The notes beneath the pieces are model-generated. The model ran no database searches. It was not told the DNA's origin and saw only the letters and a list, made by a program, of their open reading frames with translations. This document shows positions 1 to 8,942 of a stretch of DNA of 24,470 nt, piece by piece (positions within the stretch are counted from its first letter, which is position 1; every line of letters begins with the position of its first letter). A program made the position numbers and the translations under genes. Source of the stretch: Perkinsus chesapeaki (taxonomy: Eukaryota > Perkinsozoa > Perkinsida > Perkinsidae); the NCBI GenBank assembly GCA_013115145.1, contig JAAPAO010000542.1:1-24470 (forward strand). The letters are read 5' to 3'.

Positions 1-73
1 TATCACTAGTAACATATTTCCTATCAAACTCCTTTCTATTATATCTCCTCCTCCGTATCACTAGTAACATATT
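1..73. repeat. 18-bp direct repeat, 55-bp spacing
   Basis: Positions 1-18 and 56-73 are identical (TATCACTAGTAACATATT) and separated by a C/T-rich stretch. On the minus strand this lies just downstream of the last recognised BTB exon, in probable intron or 3' flanking sequence. It could be a small tandem duplication continuing beyond the left edge. No function is suggested. Confidence 0.6.
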
Positions 74-83
74 CCCAGCTCAC

Positions 84-631
84 CTCAGTTCTCAGATCAA
101 ATAGCTTCTGTTTGCATTCGCGTTCTAAGCCGCGACATTGCATATCTTTCGCAACCTCACAAAGCTCGCTCAACCTCTCCGCTGCAACATCTACACTCTG
201 GCCATATACATATCTAAAAACGTAAAACATGAAACGCTTCGCTCCGCCTTCTAACTACCTTAACACCGCTCTAACAGCCCATGTTGAAGCGACGTCCCTC
301 AAATCAAGGTACGAAACTCCCGAAGAATTTTCCGTTTCAAAAGGGCTTTTAAAACCGTCATCATTTTCCTCCGAACTCGAGTCCGCAGATGTGCTGCTGC
401 TATTCCTTCTCGTATCAAGTCTACTAATTAAAGCAGGACAACCAGCGGCCAAAATGCACCTTAAAAACGACAGGTGAGGGAATCGAACCGGATACCTTTC
501 GATTACTTGTGGGCTGGCAGAATGCTCGGCGAGGCAGATGGATAATCGACGGTGTAGATCCAAACGTCAGCCAGCTGCCCGTCGTGCTCAGTCAGCATTC
601 GCCACAGGCGATCCAGTTGCGCGTTAAGAAC
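84..631 (-). CDS. BTB/POZ domain protein (partial, three exons)
   Basis: BTB/POZ domains mediate homo- and heterodimerisation and often recruit targets to cullin-3 ubiquitin ligases; the partner here is unknown. Three exons read on the minus strand join with matching phases: 507-631, 259-459 and 84-213, separated by introns of 47 nt (460-506) and 45 nt (214-258). Exon 1 encodes QLADVWIYTVDYPSAS and ILPAHK, the start of the BTB fold. Exon 2 begins CILAAGCPALISRL, the classic second helix, followed by a Ser/Glu/Asp-rich insertion. Exon 3 encodes LRYVYGQSVDV and ends CRGLERECKQKLFDLRTE, the domain's C-terminal helices. The donor at 83/82 is GTGAGC; without splicing there the frame stops at 39-41 after another 14 residues. 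The start codon was not found; ATG within exon 1 at about residue 12 is one option. Plus-strand frames here are shadows. Confidence 0.85.
478..489 (+). repeat. tRNA T-arm-like family B copy in a 47-nt intron
   Basis: GGGAATCGAACC lies in the 47-nt intron 460-506 of the BTB gene. Along that gene it reads GGTTCGATTCCC, the opposite orientation to the copies in ESS2 and VPS41. Confidence 0.75.
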
Positions 632-772
632 CTAACCAAAATCTTTACAGTATGTAAAGATTCTCCCCTCGCATAAGACAACTCGTTCGAAACGAATCAT
701 TTTCCAGAATCAATTTTCGCACATTAAAAACTTTTCTACGATCCACTGACCAACCCCAAGAATTCCCAAGAC

Positions 773-788
773 CGCGCGCCACGAAATA
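773..788 (+). repeat. Intronic family A copy 1
   Basis: CGCGCGCCACGAAATA lies within a 49-nt GT-AG interval (746-794, minus strand) upstream of the BTB exons. Relative to the putative gene the motif is antisense. The surrounding exons are not proven. Confidence 0.6.
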
Positions 789-972
789 GCTCACATTGGC
801 TGGAGCTGCTAGTGTAAGATTCCTCTTCGTAGATTCTTCCTCCTCCTCCTCCTCCTCCTTCTCTTCGATGGTGGTGGTCGGTGATGCAGCTAACGGATGC
901 TGTGCCAAAGCTGGCAACATCAAAACCGAAACCAATAGCGATCAATAATAAATAACAAACCTACAAAAAGAC

Positions 973-989
973 CGCGCGCCACTAAATTA
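973..989 (+). repeat. Intronic family A copy 2
   Basis: CGCGCGCCACTAAATTA lies within a 48-nt GT-AG interval (961-1008, minus strand) ending TTTTTGTAG. The five preceding bases, AAGAC, are shared with copy 1, extending the identity. The flanking exons are not proven. Confidence 0.6.
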
Positions 990-1579
990 TCCTCCCAATA
1001 CCATTCACCAATGTTGCCGGAAGAAAAAAACTTTCGGATGAAAAAGTATCGGTCGAGATTTGCAGACGGGCATACGGCCGTCTCCCTGTTCACTTCGAAC
1101 CACTACCCCTTTCACAAGGCATGTCTATCCGAGACCCGTACGATGACCGTACGGCCTACCAGACGTCTAAGATTTGCACTTGCAACAGACGAGCCAATAA
1201 AGATATCGATCTGTTGTTATCTTTGAGGAGGATGTCGGGTAAGCATGAGATTGCCCACGCCCGGCATGCAGGGTTGTGCAACCAATTTTACTCCTACTAA
1301 ACGGCAGCCAAGTCATTTGCCATGATTTCTGGAACTTTAGACCAAGCACTTCGAGCCAACCCCACCGAATGGCATATGTAAAAAGCCGCTCTCAAGACCT
1401 TTATGAACACTGCGCGAGTCGTCGAGATATTCGCTCTTCTGAGAGAGCTATCCAACAAAGCACGTCGTATACGGTAGTGTTGGATGTGTCATTCCATCTC
1501 TTGCCTATAAGGCGGCGGTGATGCTCACAATGCATTGTTTGACCCTCGCCGTGGTCAATTTTCAAGATCAACTGCGCGA

Positions 1580-1615
1580 TATTATTAGTAATAATAGCAA
1601 CTATCAAAGTTGCTA
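1580..1615. repeat. Two adjacent hairpins
   Basis: TATTATTA and TAATAATA flank a single G (1580-1596), a perfect palindrome with a one-base centre. It is followed by TAGCAACT and AGTTGCTA around a 5-base loop (1595-1615). The location is probably between the BTB gene and ESS2. Confidence 0.6.
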
Positions 1616-1702
1616 ACAATGTATCACCGACCGTCCCCCGGCAAAGGCGTCAAAGAGTCCCAGTGGCCAACTCAACAGGAGTGCGTGAAATTTAATAATA
1701 CC

Positions 1703-4700
1703 CTACAAAAGTCCATCAGTTAAGGAAGCCGACGTTCTAGCCTCCAAAGGCTCCGAGTTGCCCTCCTCAGATGCCCGTGCCGGCAATCTTGAACGGGAAG
1801 GTGCTCGTCGCTCGGATGACAGCACGCTTGCCAGCAGCGATTTACCTGACAGCAATAAAAATCTTCAGAGTGCGAAAGATTCTTGTCATTTCAGAATTGC
1901 TGATTAATATACCTAATATATTGCGGTTACCCGGCATGCTTCTAAGCATGCCCGGTTCCAATACTAATTTAATAACAACACTGATGCGTATCTTCCTCCA
2001 CGTATATGTTCATTTCCGAGCTGCCCTCATCTGCTCACCTCCTCGTCGTCGCTTCGCTCCTGGCTCCTCCTTTATCCGAACACTACCGATACCCATCTGA
2101 AATATCATACCATGACATTCTATCAAATCGATCAGTTGATCGATTTGGTTTAATTACTAAAATCACAGCCCATGCCTCTAGGATATCACACTTCACACGT
2201 CCCTGGCGGCTTGTAATTTCGTGGCGCGCGGTCCTACCGGTGTTGCTCCCGTTGCTGATGATCTTATAGATGATCGATTACTCTGCCTCAATATACTTCT
2301 TGCACTTTGACGTCTACTCATTTCAACTGCCAAATGTGATGGGGTCTCATCTGATCACAAAAATATCCTCAAAATTCTCACGCGCCATAAAATTCGACAC
2401 GATTATATCAATATTATAATCTCAAATCAAACATGTCATACAACTAAATATAAGTCATCAAATTCATTTCCCTCGAAAATCCCTTCAGATTCTCCCCAAC
2501 CCGCACGTTCGTAGGTGTGTGTAGGTCACCTACACATAGTCGTCAACTCCACAGAAATGATATTAGTGTTGTATTTTAACAAAACGTCCCCATACCGACT
2601 TTTCCGTTTTTTCTTTTTATTTTCTTCCTCTAACAGTCGATGTGCCAATTGCTCTCTATCCGGCTCCTGCGGTATTATAAACGTATCTTTCTCCTTACCA
2701 CCAAGTTGCAATGGTGTGCCTGAAGAAGAAAATTATTATAATACTGTTGTTATTAATAGTATAAAACTGTCAATTAATAATTATGTGAATTAGTGAATAT
2801 TAATACATTCACTATAATTAGTATATAATTATATTATATGTATTTTTTAATTAATTTATTATAATTAGTGAATTATTAATTATCACTAATTTACCCCATT
2901 GCTCGAGCCCTTGAGAAATTCCAATGAAGACGGACCCTGCAGGCATAGTAGCGGCACCCATAATCACACTATTGGATTACTCAACCATACCCACTGAAAC
3001 ACCTCCACAGACCGGAACACACAACAATGGTAAAACTCATTCCACTTATCGATATATAAATCGATATATTAATCCACCCCGAAATTCTAATTCAGAGGCA
3101 CTACAGTCGAGGCAGTGCAACCGGTTTAGATCCGCTGGTTAAAATAAGTAAGGATCCACCAATATTGACTATCTTCCAGAAAAAAAAGGAAATTAAAGTA
3201 AGCCGCCCTCCTGATTGGAAAGTTCTTGCAAAAGGCCGATCCTCTCTTACCGTCTTACTTGCTATTCGACCATAAGTCATAATAGGAGTAACATCAACAC
3301 CTGGCACCTAAACATAACAACAAACATAATCACAACAATATACATTATATAAATATACTGGCATGTCGATGATAAGAGGCAAAAGGTCACCAAAGAAGAG
3401 GCGAAAAGATTCCTTGTTAAAATTATAGTTGTCGGATAATTTCTATTATTGTTATAATTAGTAATTATAATACAGATAAAATATATCCTACATTCATTGT
3501 GCAATAATTGCAGTTCCCTTCTCTCCATCAGACGACCCAGGTTCGATTCCCACTCCCTCCATTCTCACCATCGAAGGCGTTGCTAAATACCCTCCTGGTT
3601 TGGCTGGATCAAACCGTCCAGCTAAGGCCATGCTGTTGTTGTCTCGTTCACGAATCCCTTCCTCTCGAGCAGCGGCACGATTCTCTATTTGAATCTGACC
3701 GGGAATCAACTTCACGCGCCACGAAATTAACGAGAAAGACATGCAGTTGGTTTTCTCAAAAGAAAGTAATTATCCGAAACCTTCGAACGGGAAGTTCTAC
3801 CCAGAAAATTTTCCGAAAAATGAAAACGAAGTTCATTTCCCAAATGAAAGAGTATAAATTTTCCCGAAAAATCCTTCATTTTCCGGAAAAATCCAAAATT
3901 TTCCCCAAAAAAAACAAAATTTTCCTGGAATTTACCTCAGTAAAGTCCCTCTCGTAATCTGTCGTATGAAATCTGGTATTAACATTATCCGGTTTATTTT
4001 CATACATAAATGGTTGCTTCTGCACACCATTACTATGAAATAACAATGGGTTACCTAATCACAAATCTTGCTAATCTTGCTCAACCTTGTATTTCCTCAA
4101 CGCTTACGCGCCACTGCTCCTGACGAATTCAACGCCAATGCGACTCCTTCGACTTTATCTCCGAGAGCAGCTGCTTCTTTTTTATCCGCTAGCATTGCCT
4201 ACCATCACATTTTTCTTGCGCGCCACGAAATTATGTTACATTATGTGCGTTCGCTTGTCCTTCTATCCAACTTTGTTCTTCTCGTTTCTTCTGTAAATGT
4301 TCCTCATAAGCTGATTGAAAAGATGCGTTGTCTTCCGAGCCATATCTGACAGAGTGAGTATAAAGCAGAATATCACCAGCCTTCGAAATACTGACATAGA
4401 CGGGAAGCCTAACCTTTGAAAGAAGAGCCTTCTTTCCACGGTCTATTTCAGCACCCCACTTCGCTTTACACCATTTGAAGATCTAGTCAGTGCGAGCCAA
4501 GGACGAACAAATAAAGCCGATACGAGATTAGGAGAAGCCACCTATTTGGTGTTCACCGATTAACTCTCCAACTGAAGTAATCCAATCCACAAGTGTAACA
4601 ACAAAAACCTAATATTTTATAAATCACTTGTTCCATGTCTAAGAGACACTACCAAGGAACACACTACTGATTCGCTGCCATTGCCGTTCAGAACGGTACA

Positions 4701-7644
4701 GTGTGTTGTGGTGCCTTTTGGGACACACAAAATATTCCTCGATGAGGAAACATGACGAGCAGCCTCAACCAAAAACAGCAAGAGATTCATACAGACAAAC
4801 AGAGAAGCCAGCTTCTTACTTGGCGTGGAAGTGATCCAATCGAACGCCCAAATCAACAATGACTCCTTTCCCGCTTGCCAATGACATATCAACCAGCTCC
4901 TTAGTATGGGCATCAATACTAATTACACTTCACATCATTCCAACCTAAAGATATGCCTACCTTCGACCTGTAAGATCTACTATTTCCTGTCCGGTACAGA
5001 AATGACTTGATGTGTTCGATGATGGCAGTCTGCTGGTAGATGACGAAGATGACGAGGAACCATCAAATTCGCCTGGGAGTGCTTTACGCGGTTCACCTAG
5101 GAAATACCAATTACATAACCGGCACCCCGAACCTAGACAACTTTGCTCATTGAAAAATCAGCTGTCAATTTTACTGGTACAACTTTCCGGGCCGCCGGCA
5201 GCTACGTCTTCATACAGTCGGTCAATTTCACGTAACTTGAGTATCAGGATGAAACGGTTATATCTATTATATTATAAGTTATAATATAATATATATGGAA
5301 TTATAATTTATAACCCCAGTTGAAACATACTGCCACTTTCCACATTTACTACCCTCCGTCCTCATTGGTGCTCCTGGTGTATAATTCATAGCGGCATTCC
5401 TGGCATTGATTCCCGGAGTCACTGGTGTCAGTCTCGCCAATTCTTCACGGAGCGCTACGGCCTGAACGGTACGATAATGGATAAAATATCAATCCCGCAA
5501 TTTTCTTATAACAATAATTCCCTCACAATTTGTGAGTCACAAATTTTATCCCAGGTCAGATAACATTCGAGGTCCAACGCAAATTGCGTAACTTACGCAA
5601 TGAGTAGTTAACTCGAACTCGATCAAACTTGCCATTCAATAAACCAAACAACAACTTTATTATAAAGCGCACGCTGGCCGTGCTGCACGAGAAAGCGTTC
5701 GAAGCATCGCATACTCTAGTTTACAGCCACCGTGGCTGAGCCACGTTAGTAGCAGTCATTGTGAATTACAGGACTCGAGCAAATACTTGTAACGTCTTCT
5801 AATTGACAAATCATATGTCACAGATGTTCTCGCAAGTCACAATAGACGGATAGTGGTTGGGATTCTCCGGCCGTTACATATCGACCCACCCAGGCCTTTT
5901 AAGAAATGTGGCCGTACCGAGCGAGAACCATATCGCTATTGAAGCCAGACTCCTTTATCATACTAGATAGATACTCGGTTGACACCGAGACGTACCCTCT
6001 GCCAATTGTGCTACTGCCCTATATAGCTGGGGTATTAGTCCATGCCCAAAACTCTAACTATTTCTTACATATTGGCGAGATGATTCGAAGAACTTTTTTG
6101 AATCATAACGCCGGATGATATAATATCATACATATGATTCTTCGAAATAATCATATCATGTCAGATGGTCAGCGTCCGAGTTCCAGACCCGCGGCGGGTC
6201 GCAGGTAGCGGGTCACCCGTTACCTCAGATGATAACGGATCGCATTTCTAGTTTCAGACACAGACCGCCAGACACAAATACCGACGGTACTACTGTACTA
6301 CTACTTCACCGTCTCCGAGTTGTTGGCGGAGGGGCACCGGTCTAGAATGGCTCGGAGCCAGCGGTTGCCTAGGCATATAGCCGTTAAGACAGTGATATAC
6401 GTCATAGCGTCGGGGCCATTAACTCGTAGAGGAGACATGAAGTCAATAGGGATAATTTCTCCAGCAGAAGTTACCTTTGAAACTAGTATTACAAGCCTAT
6501 TTACGCCATTTCGTTATTGGCTTTTTTTCGCAAGGTTCCCAGGCCATGCAATTCCTGCTCGCCGTGCGAGCCATTGAACCGAAATGCCGCATCTCGGTAT
6601 TTTTGAAGTGAGAGTCCATTTTAAGGTATGGTTAGGAATTAGTCGCGGTACAACATGTCCACACAATTTCGCACCCACCGGACCGGGTGCGGCGGACCCA
6701 GCGGAAGCCGCATACCATGAGTAAAGGTTACATTTACCCTCATCAACGTTACATCATAACCGATTATATGACCGTTAGCATGATATAACATCACAAGCAT
6801 GATAGAATTCACTGTTGCATTCTTGTACCAACTTGGCTGTAAACTATCCAGCTTTGACTCCATCAAAATCGACATCTTTAATCGCCCCAACTACCTGTTG
6901 ATCTCTGCCTTTCCCTTCTCTCTCACAATTCAGAATTTGTTCTTGTAAACGAAGCCTTTTAAGGTCGGGGTAATAATCACGCTCAATAATATAAGATGCT
7001 GCAGCAACATAGTCATCTTCTGACCTAAAATAATGAAAACAATATCGCAGAGCTTCGCACAAAGGGGACATACTCTCATTAAGGCACGAAGCATGAAGAT
7101 GCACAGTGACTTATCAGCTCTTTACAAAAAGGCGTGCTTAAGAAATTTACAAGTGTTCCAAATTCTGATATACTTGGTAAGTTTTGCTAAGTATATGTTC
7201 CTAGACCAGAAGGGAATATCAAACGCATTCTGGGTAGCCTAACGTCTGATGATACGATATCATTGATACCCTCCTTGAAACAGAGGATTGGAACTTGAAG
7301 GATTATTTCAAACTTCATCGTCATACAGCAAATCTTATGATCCCTTTAATGCCGAAAACCGCCACCATATTGTACTACAAAGCCTTTGATGGAATTCGGC
7401 CAAGTTGAAATGCCTTCTGCGGTTTCCGCAAGAACTCCATCTCCTTCGCACTATAACCCGTTCGCTTGGCGCTCTCCGCTGTCACCAACGCTGTCGAGGT
7501 ATCCTTCTCATCGGCAAATTCCCGGGGAAGTGCCACCTAGACAAGTGTATCTTTTCGACATTGCTAATGCATGCTCAACCTTACAAGCTGAGTAGAAGAT
7601 TCTCCTATTCTACGACCAACTGCATTGTTGGCAGGGACCGACAT
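1703..7644 (-). CDS. ESS2: ESS2 / DGCR14 splicing-associated protein, about 15 exons
   Basis: ESS2 (Bis1, DGCR14) is a nuclear protein of the late spliceosome. Minus-strand exons: 7585-7644, 7379-7536, 6895-7024, 5353-5461, 4961-5096, 4820-4918, 4240-4345, 4108-4198, 3936-4054, 3569-3694, 3259-3307, 2600 (or 2534)-2719, 2238-2350, and a last exon 1703-1845. Phases match at every junction except the final step from 2238 to 1845, which is unresolved. Family hallmarks appear in order: EDDYVAAASYIIERDYYPDL, YGSEDNASF, NTRF, GGYLATPSM then PGVDVTPIMTYG, STPLQLGG then PDREQLAHRL, and a C-terminal SLTDGLL. The spliced length is about 520 residues, near the 476 of human ESS2. The start ATG (7642-7644) begins MSVPANNAVG. 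Introns range from 41 to 1433 nt; several carry family A or B and two carry retroelement fragments. A Ser-rich segment in exon 5 looks lineage-specific. Confidence 0.93.
2214..2230 (-). repeat. Intronic family A copy 3
   Basis: TAATTTCGTGGCGCGCG lies just after the ESS2 exon ending at 2238. It falls in a possible 35-nt intron (2203-2237) or in the start of a longer one. Relative to ESS2 the motif reads in the CGCGCCACGAAATTA sense. Confidence 0.65.
2381..2395 (+). repeat. Intronic family A copy 4
   Basis: CGCGCCATAAAATTC, a diverged copy, lies 31 nt upstream of the ESS2 acceptor at 2351/2352. It is within the intron that precedes exon 2238-2350 and is antisense to ESS2. Confidence 0.55.
2518..2536. 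repeat. 19-nt perfect palindrome (one-base centre)
   Basis: TGTGTAGGT and ACCTACACA flank a single C. It overlaps the alternative ESS2 splice donor (GTAGGT at 2533-2528), so a hairpin here could mask that site in the pre-mRNA. The regulatory idea is inference. Confidence 0.7.
2720..3258 (-). other. ESS2 intron with A+T-rich inverted repeats
   Basis: A 539-nt intron between exons 3259-3307 and 2600-2719. About 2735-2895 is almost pure A/T with overlapping inverted repeats such as TAGTGAAT and ATTCACTA. A palindromic TATCGATATA lies near 3050. No ORF or family A or B copy is seen. The acceptor is CTTCTTCAG. Confidence 0.6.
3308..3568 (-). other. ESS2 intron carrying family B
   Basis: A 261-nt phase-0 intron, donor GTGAGA and acceptor TGTTTAG. 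It joins GGYLATPSM to VPGVDVTPIMTYG exactly where the conserved TPSPAPG region of ESS2 lies. The family B core is 15 nt from the 5' end. The rest is A/T-rich with no other feature. Confidence 0.75.
3540..3553 (+). repeat. tRNA T-arm-like intronic family B copy
   Basis: GGTTCGATTCCCAC matches the B-box/T-loop consensus of tRNA genes, but there is no acceptor stem, anticodon arm or A box. It lies close to the donor of the 261-nt ESS2 intron. Read along ESS2 it is GTGGGAATCGAACC, identical over 14 nt to the copy in the VPS41 intron at 17608-17651. Confidence 0.7.
3695..3935 (-). other. ESS2 intron with GGAAAATTTT-type repeats
   Basis: A 241-nt phase-0 intron (donor GTAAAT, acceptor GGTCAG). From 3800 to 3925 it repeats short units such as AAAATTTTCC and TTTTCCGGAAAA several times in degenerate form, many of them self-complementary. 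A family A copy is near the 3' splice site. The plus-strand 149-residue frame across it (3508-3957) is low-complexity and not taken as a gene. Confidence 0.65.
3715..3729 (+). repeat. Intronic family A copy 5
   Basis: CGCGCCACGAAATTA, the exact core, starts 20 nt upstream of the ESS2 acceptor at 3695. It is antisense to ESS2. Confidence 0.75.
4218..4233 (+). repeat. Intronic family A copy 6, in a 41-nt intron
   Basis: GCGCGCCACGAAATTA makes up 16 of the 41 nt of ESS2 intron 4199-4239 (donor GTAACA, acceptor GGTAG). The intron is well supported: both flanking exons continue ESS2 in phase 0. Antisense to ESS2. Confidence 0.85.
4348..4485 (-). mobile_element. LTR-retrotransposon RT/RNase H fragment in an ESS2 intron
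   Basis: The minus strand encodes FKWCKAKWGAEIDRGKKAL followed by LLSKVRLPVYVSISKAGDIL and LYTHS. This matches the RT-to-RNase H junction of Ty3/gypsy-type pol (F.W....F..LK..L...PVL..PD....F.LYTDAS). The final catalytic Asp of TDAS is replaced by His, so the fragment is presumably inactive. It occupies the 3' end of the 474-nt intron 4346-4819, and its frame runs without a stop into ESS2 exon 4240-4345. Whether the fragment is ever retained is unknown. Confidence 0.6.
5527..5545. repeat. 19-nt perfect palindrome (one-base centre)
   Basis: AATTTGTGA and TCACAAATT flank a single G, within the 1433-nt ESS2 intron 5462-6894. Confidence 0.75.
5583..5601. repeat. 19-nt perfect palindrome (one-base centre)
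   Basis: ATTGCGTAA and TTACGCAAT flank a single C, 37 nt from the preceding palindrome and in the same ESS2 intron. Same architecture, unrelated sequence. Confidence 0.75.
6186..6200. repeat. 15-nt G+C-rich palindrome (one-base centre)
   Basis: GACCCGC and GCGGGTC flank a single G. A second short palindrome, CGGGTCACCCG, follows within 20 nt. Both are in ESS2 intron 5462-6894, near the integrase fragment. Confidence 0.65.
6301..6600 (-). mobile_element. Degenerate retrotransposon integrase fragment in an ESS2 intron
   Basis: Minus-strand translation from about 6498 to the stop at 6301-6303 gives AGEIIPIDFMSPLRVNG, DAMTYITVLTA, NRWLRAILDRCPSANNSET. This fits the first part of a retroviral-type integrase core, with the first catalytic Asp in IDFM. 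Upstream in another frame is a stretch with HFGSMARTA and CMAWEPCEKKP, possibly a decayed zinc-binding HHCC region, interrupted by a stop. The second Asp and the Glu of the DDE triad are absent, so this is a fossil. No LTRs were recognised. Confidence 0.55.
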
Positions 7645-7962
7645 AAAGCGAAAACAAAGGCAACTAGCACAGCAATGACTTGCATTATAATACTAACTCC
7701 CCTACTATACAGAAAAATATATGCCATCAATAATAATACTACTGACCACTTTAAATAAAGTCAAGCGAAATGTAGTAGAACAGCATTCAAATATCCAACA
7801 CCTCATTCTTGCCCTCCTTCCTTCGAAAGAAGTCCAAGAACGATATACACTAGTATCTTCATTGAAAATCAGCTTGGAGGAACATTTCCTATAATACTTC
7901 CTTTTCATTTCCCCATCATTTGTCCAATTAACTCAACCCCATTAAGCCTATCAACAAGAGCA
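7645..7962. other. Intergenic spacer ESS2 - VTI1-like
   Basis: 318 nt between the ESS2 start codon and the stop of the SNARE gene on the same strand. It should contain the 3' UTR of the SNARE gene and the 5' region of ESS2. On the minus strand, CTAG followed by a T-rich leader precedes the ESS2 ATG, compatible with a splice-acceptor-like site. Nothing else was seen. Confidence 0.6.
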
Positions 7963-8316
7963 TCATGTTATACCATTCCCTTTACCATATTTTCTATGGA
8001 CCACATAAATGATCGCTATTATTAGTACAAAACAAACCGCCATCAAAACCGCCTTATTCATCATCACTTTCCGGCTCATACTCTGGATAGTCCGCCGAGC
8101 CATCGTAAGATGCTCATCGATATCATTGAAATGATCTCTGGTGCGATTAATTATTTCTCGTTGGCCCCTGAGATACCCTTGCTGAGATTCGAACCCGGGA
8201 CCTTCCGATAGCTAGTCATGAACTACCTCAAGTCGCCCATAACTCCTAACGCGACATCCTCCGTCTCGAGAACTGTCCTCTTGGCCTCCTCTAGCTTGCG
8301 ATTCCCCGATTCCAAC
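7963..8316 (-). CDS. VTI1: VTI1-type Qb-SNARE, C-terminal exons
   Basis: Qb-SNAREs of the VTI1 family form four-helix bundles driving fusion at the Golgi, endosome and vacuole. Two exons (8227-8316, then 7963-8167) join in phase across a 59-nt intron (8168-8226). The first encodes LESGNRKLEEAKRTVLETED then VALGVMGDL. The second continues RGQREIINRTRDHFNDIDEH then LTMARRTIQSMSRK, a SNARE heptad helix. It is followed by about 19 hydrophobic residues (VLMAVCFVLIIAIIYVV) and a short basic tail, a typical C-terminal anchor. The match to VTI1 is better than to membrin/GOSR2, which remains possible. The N-terminal Habc part, presumably upstream of 8316, was not found. Stop TGA is at 7963-7965. Confidence 0.82.
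8185..8195 (-). repeat. tRNA-like family B copy in a 59-nt intron
   Basis: On the minus strand, GGTTCGAATC lies inside the SNARE-gene intron 8168-8226, preceded by ATCGGAAGGTCCCG. This copy keeps more of a tRNA shape than the others: a plausible T stem (4 of 5 positions pairable), a five-base variable region and a degenerate anticodon-arm-like stretch (loop CTAGCTA). Stem mismatches and the missing acceptor stem argue against a functional tRNA. Confidence 0.6.
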
Positions 8317-8472
8317 CTGCTACAAAAATGTACCACCCGCCGATAAACACGTGAACGATGCACTTAGGGTCGGCAATGCTACGTTAAATATATCATCTTC
8401 ATATCGCATCTATATATTTTATATACAATTTCAAGTATATTATTCTTACTAGTATTATTTCCTACTTCTACC

Positions 8473-8667
8473 CTATTCTTCTGATTTGCCTTTATATAAT
8501 GTGACATTCACTTTTTTAAATACATCATATCTAATAAATTTTCTAAAAATAAGATCACCAACTTCAGAAATGTTGCCAGCCTTATGGCTTTCTAATTCCG
8601 TTTCTCCCCCATACACTAACTCTATTATTACATCACATCCGATGGGATCCCCAATAGACCAACACGT
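8473..8667 (-). other. Possible coding exon, unidentified
   Basis: A minus-strand frame without ATG runs about 64 codons to a TAG at 8473-8475. Pieces include GCDVIIELVYGGETELESHK and FIRYDVFKKVNVTLYKGKSE. Residue balance is protein-like. It lies where the missing N-terminal half of the SNARE gene should be, but it ends in a stop and shows no Habc signature. It could be an exon with an internal donor, a separate small gene, or chance. Confidence 0.25.
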
Positions 8668-8716
8668 TCATCAGTCCTCTCCTCATTCACTCCATGCCGT
8701 TGGTAATGTACTACCA

Positions 8717-8896
8717 TTATAAAAAGATACTCCCCAACAAAAACCCTCACAGTGCGTAAAGATACTCCCTGACGAAAGTGCGTGAAGATACTCCCTGACC
8801 AAGATCTTCACAGTGCGTAAAGATACTCCCTGACCAAGATCTTCACAGTGCGTAAAGATACTTCCCAAGAAAAACCTTCACAGTGCGTAAAGATAC
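8717..8896. repeat. 35-bp minisatellite, about five units
   Basis: Tandem units start at about 8717, then at 8752 (shortened to 26 bp), 8778, 8813, 8848 and 8883 (partial). The core is GTGCGTAAAGATACTCCCTG. Units at 8778 and 8813 are nearly identical. A diverged single copy lies at 647-667. Units abut without unique spacers, so this is not a CRISPR array. The 61-residue minus-strand frame through it is a by-product of the repeat. Confidence 0.9.
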
Positions 8897-8942
8897 ACAA
8901 ACTCAACTCCTTGACATAGATGGATGAAGTATACTGAGAATC

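Larger units (their letters stand above)
632..1702 (-). other. Unresolved 5' part of the BTB gene and spacer to ESS2
   Basis: About 1.07 kb between the first recognised BTB exon and the ESS2 stop. It holds a TCC microsatellite (838-859) and a 9-bp inverted repeat (640-648 with 654-662) overlapping a dispersed copy of the 35-bp repeat found at 8717-8896. Two GT...AG intervals of 49 nt (746-794) and 48 nt (961-1008) on the minus strand each contain family A, with an open frame between them (795-960). They look like introns of the BTB gene's 5' part, but I could not join the exons in phase. Beyond about 1010 I see no convincing coding sequence; a minus-strand frame at 1401-1619 has no recognisable motif. 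Confidence 0.35.

Noticed and set aside
229-477. Plus-strand 82-residue frame with a hydrophobic stretch
   Set aside because: It is antisense to BTB exon 259-459, whose BTB signature is clear.
1009-1073. ATG-started first exon of the BTB gene
   Set aside because: Counting the T run exactly shifts the frame, so it does not join the open frame 795-960 in phase.
3508-3957. Plus-strand 149-residue frame
   Set aside because: Its C-terminal half is low-complexity Lys/Phe/Ile from the GGAAAATTTT array, and it is antisense to ESS2 exon 3569-3694.
4105-4118. Another CGCGCCAC match near family A
   Set aside because: It lacks the AAATTA half and lies across the end of ESS2 exon 4108-4198, coding for AVAR, so it is a chance match.
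4617-4916. A 99-residue minus-strand reading frame
   Set aside because: It overlaps ESS2 exon 4820-4918 in another frame. The remainder falls in the ESS2 intron that joins HFHAK to YGSEDNASF in phase. An alternative exon ending at 4617 cannot be fully excluded.
8177-8250. Functional tRNA gene on the minus strand
   Set aside because: There is no acceptor stem, the anticodon stem is mismatched, and the segment lies in a spliceable intron of the SNARE gene.
8683-8868. Minus-strand frame with repeated FTHCE
   Set aside because: It is produced entirely by the 35-bp tandem repeat.
8717-8896. CRISPR array
   Set aside because: Units are contiguous without variable spacers and the DNA is eukaryotic.
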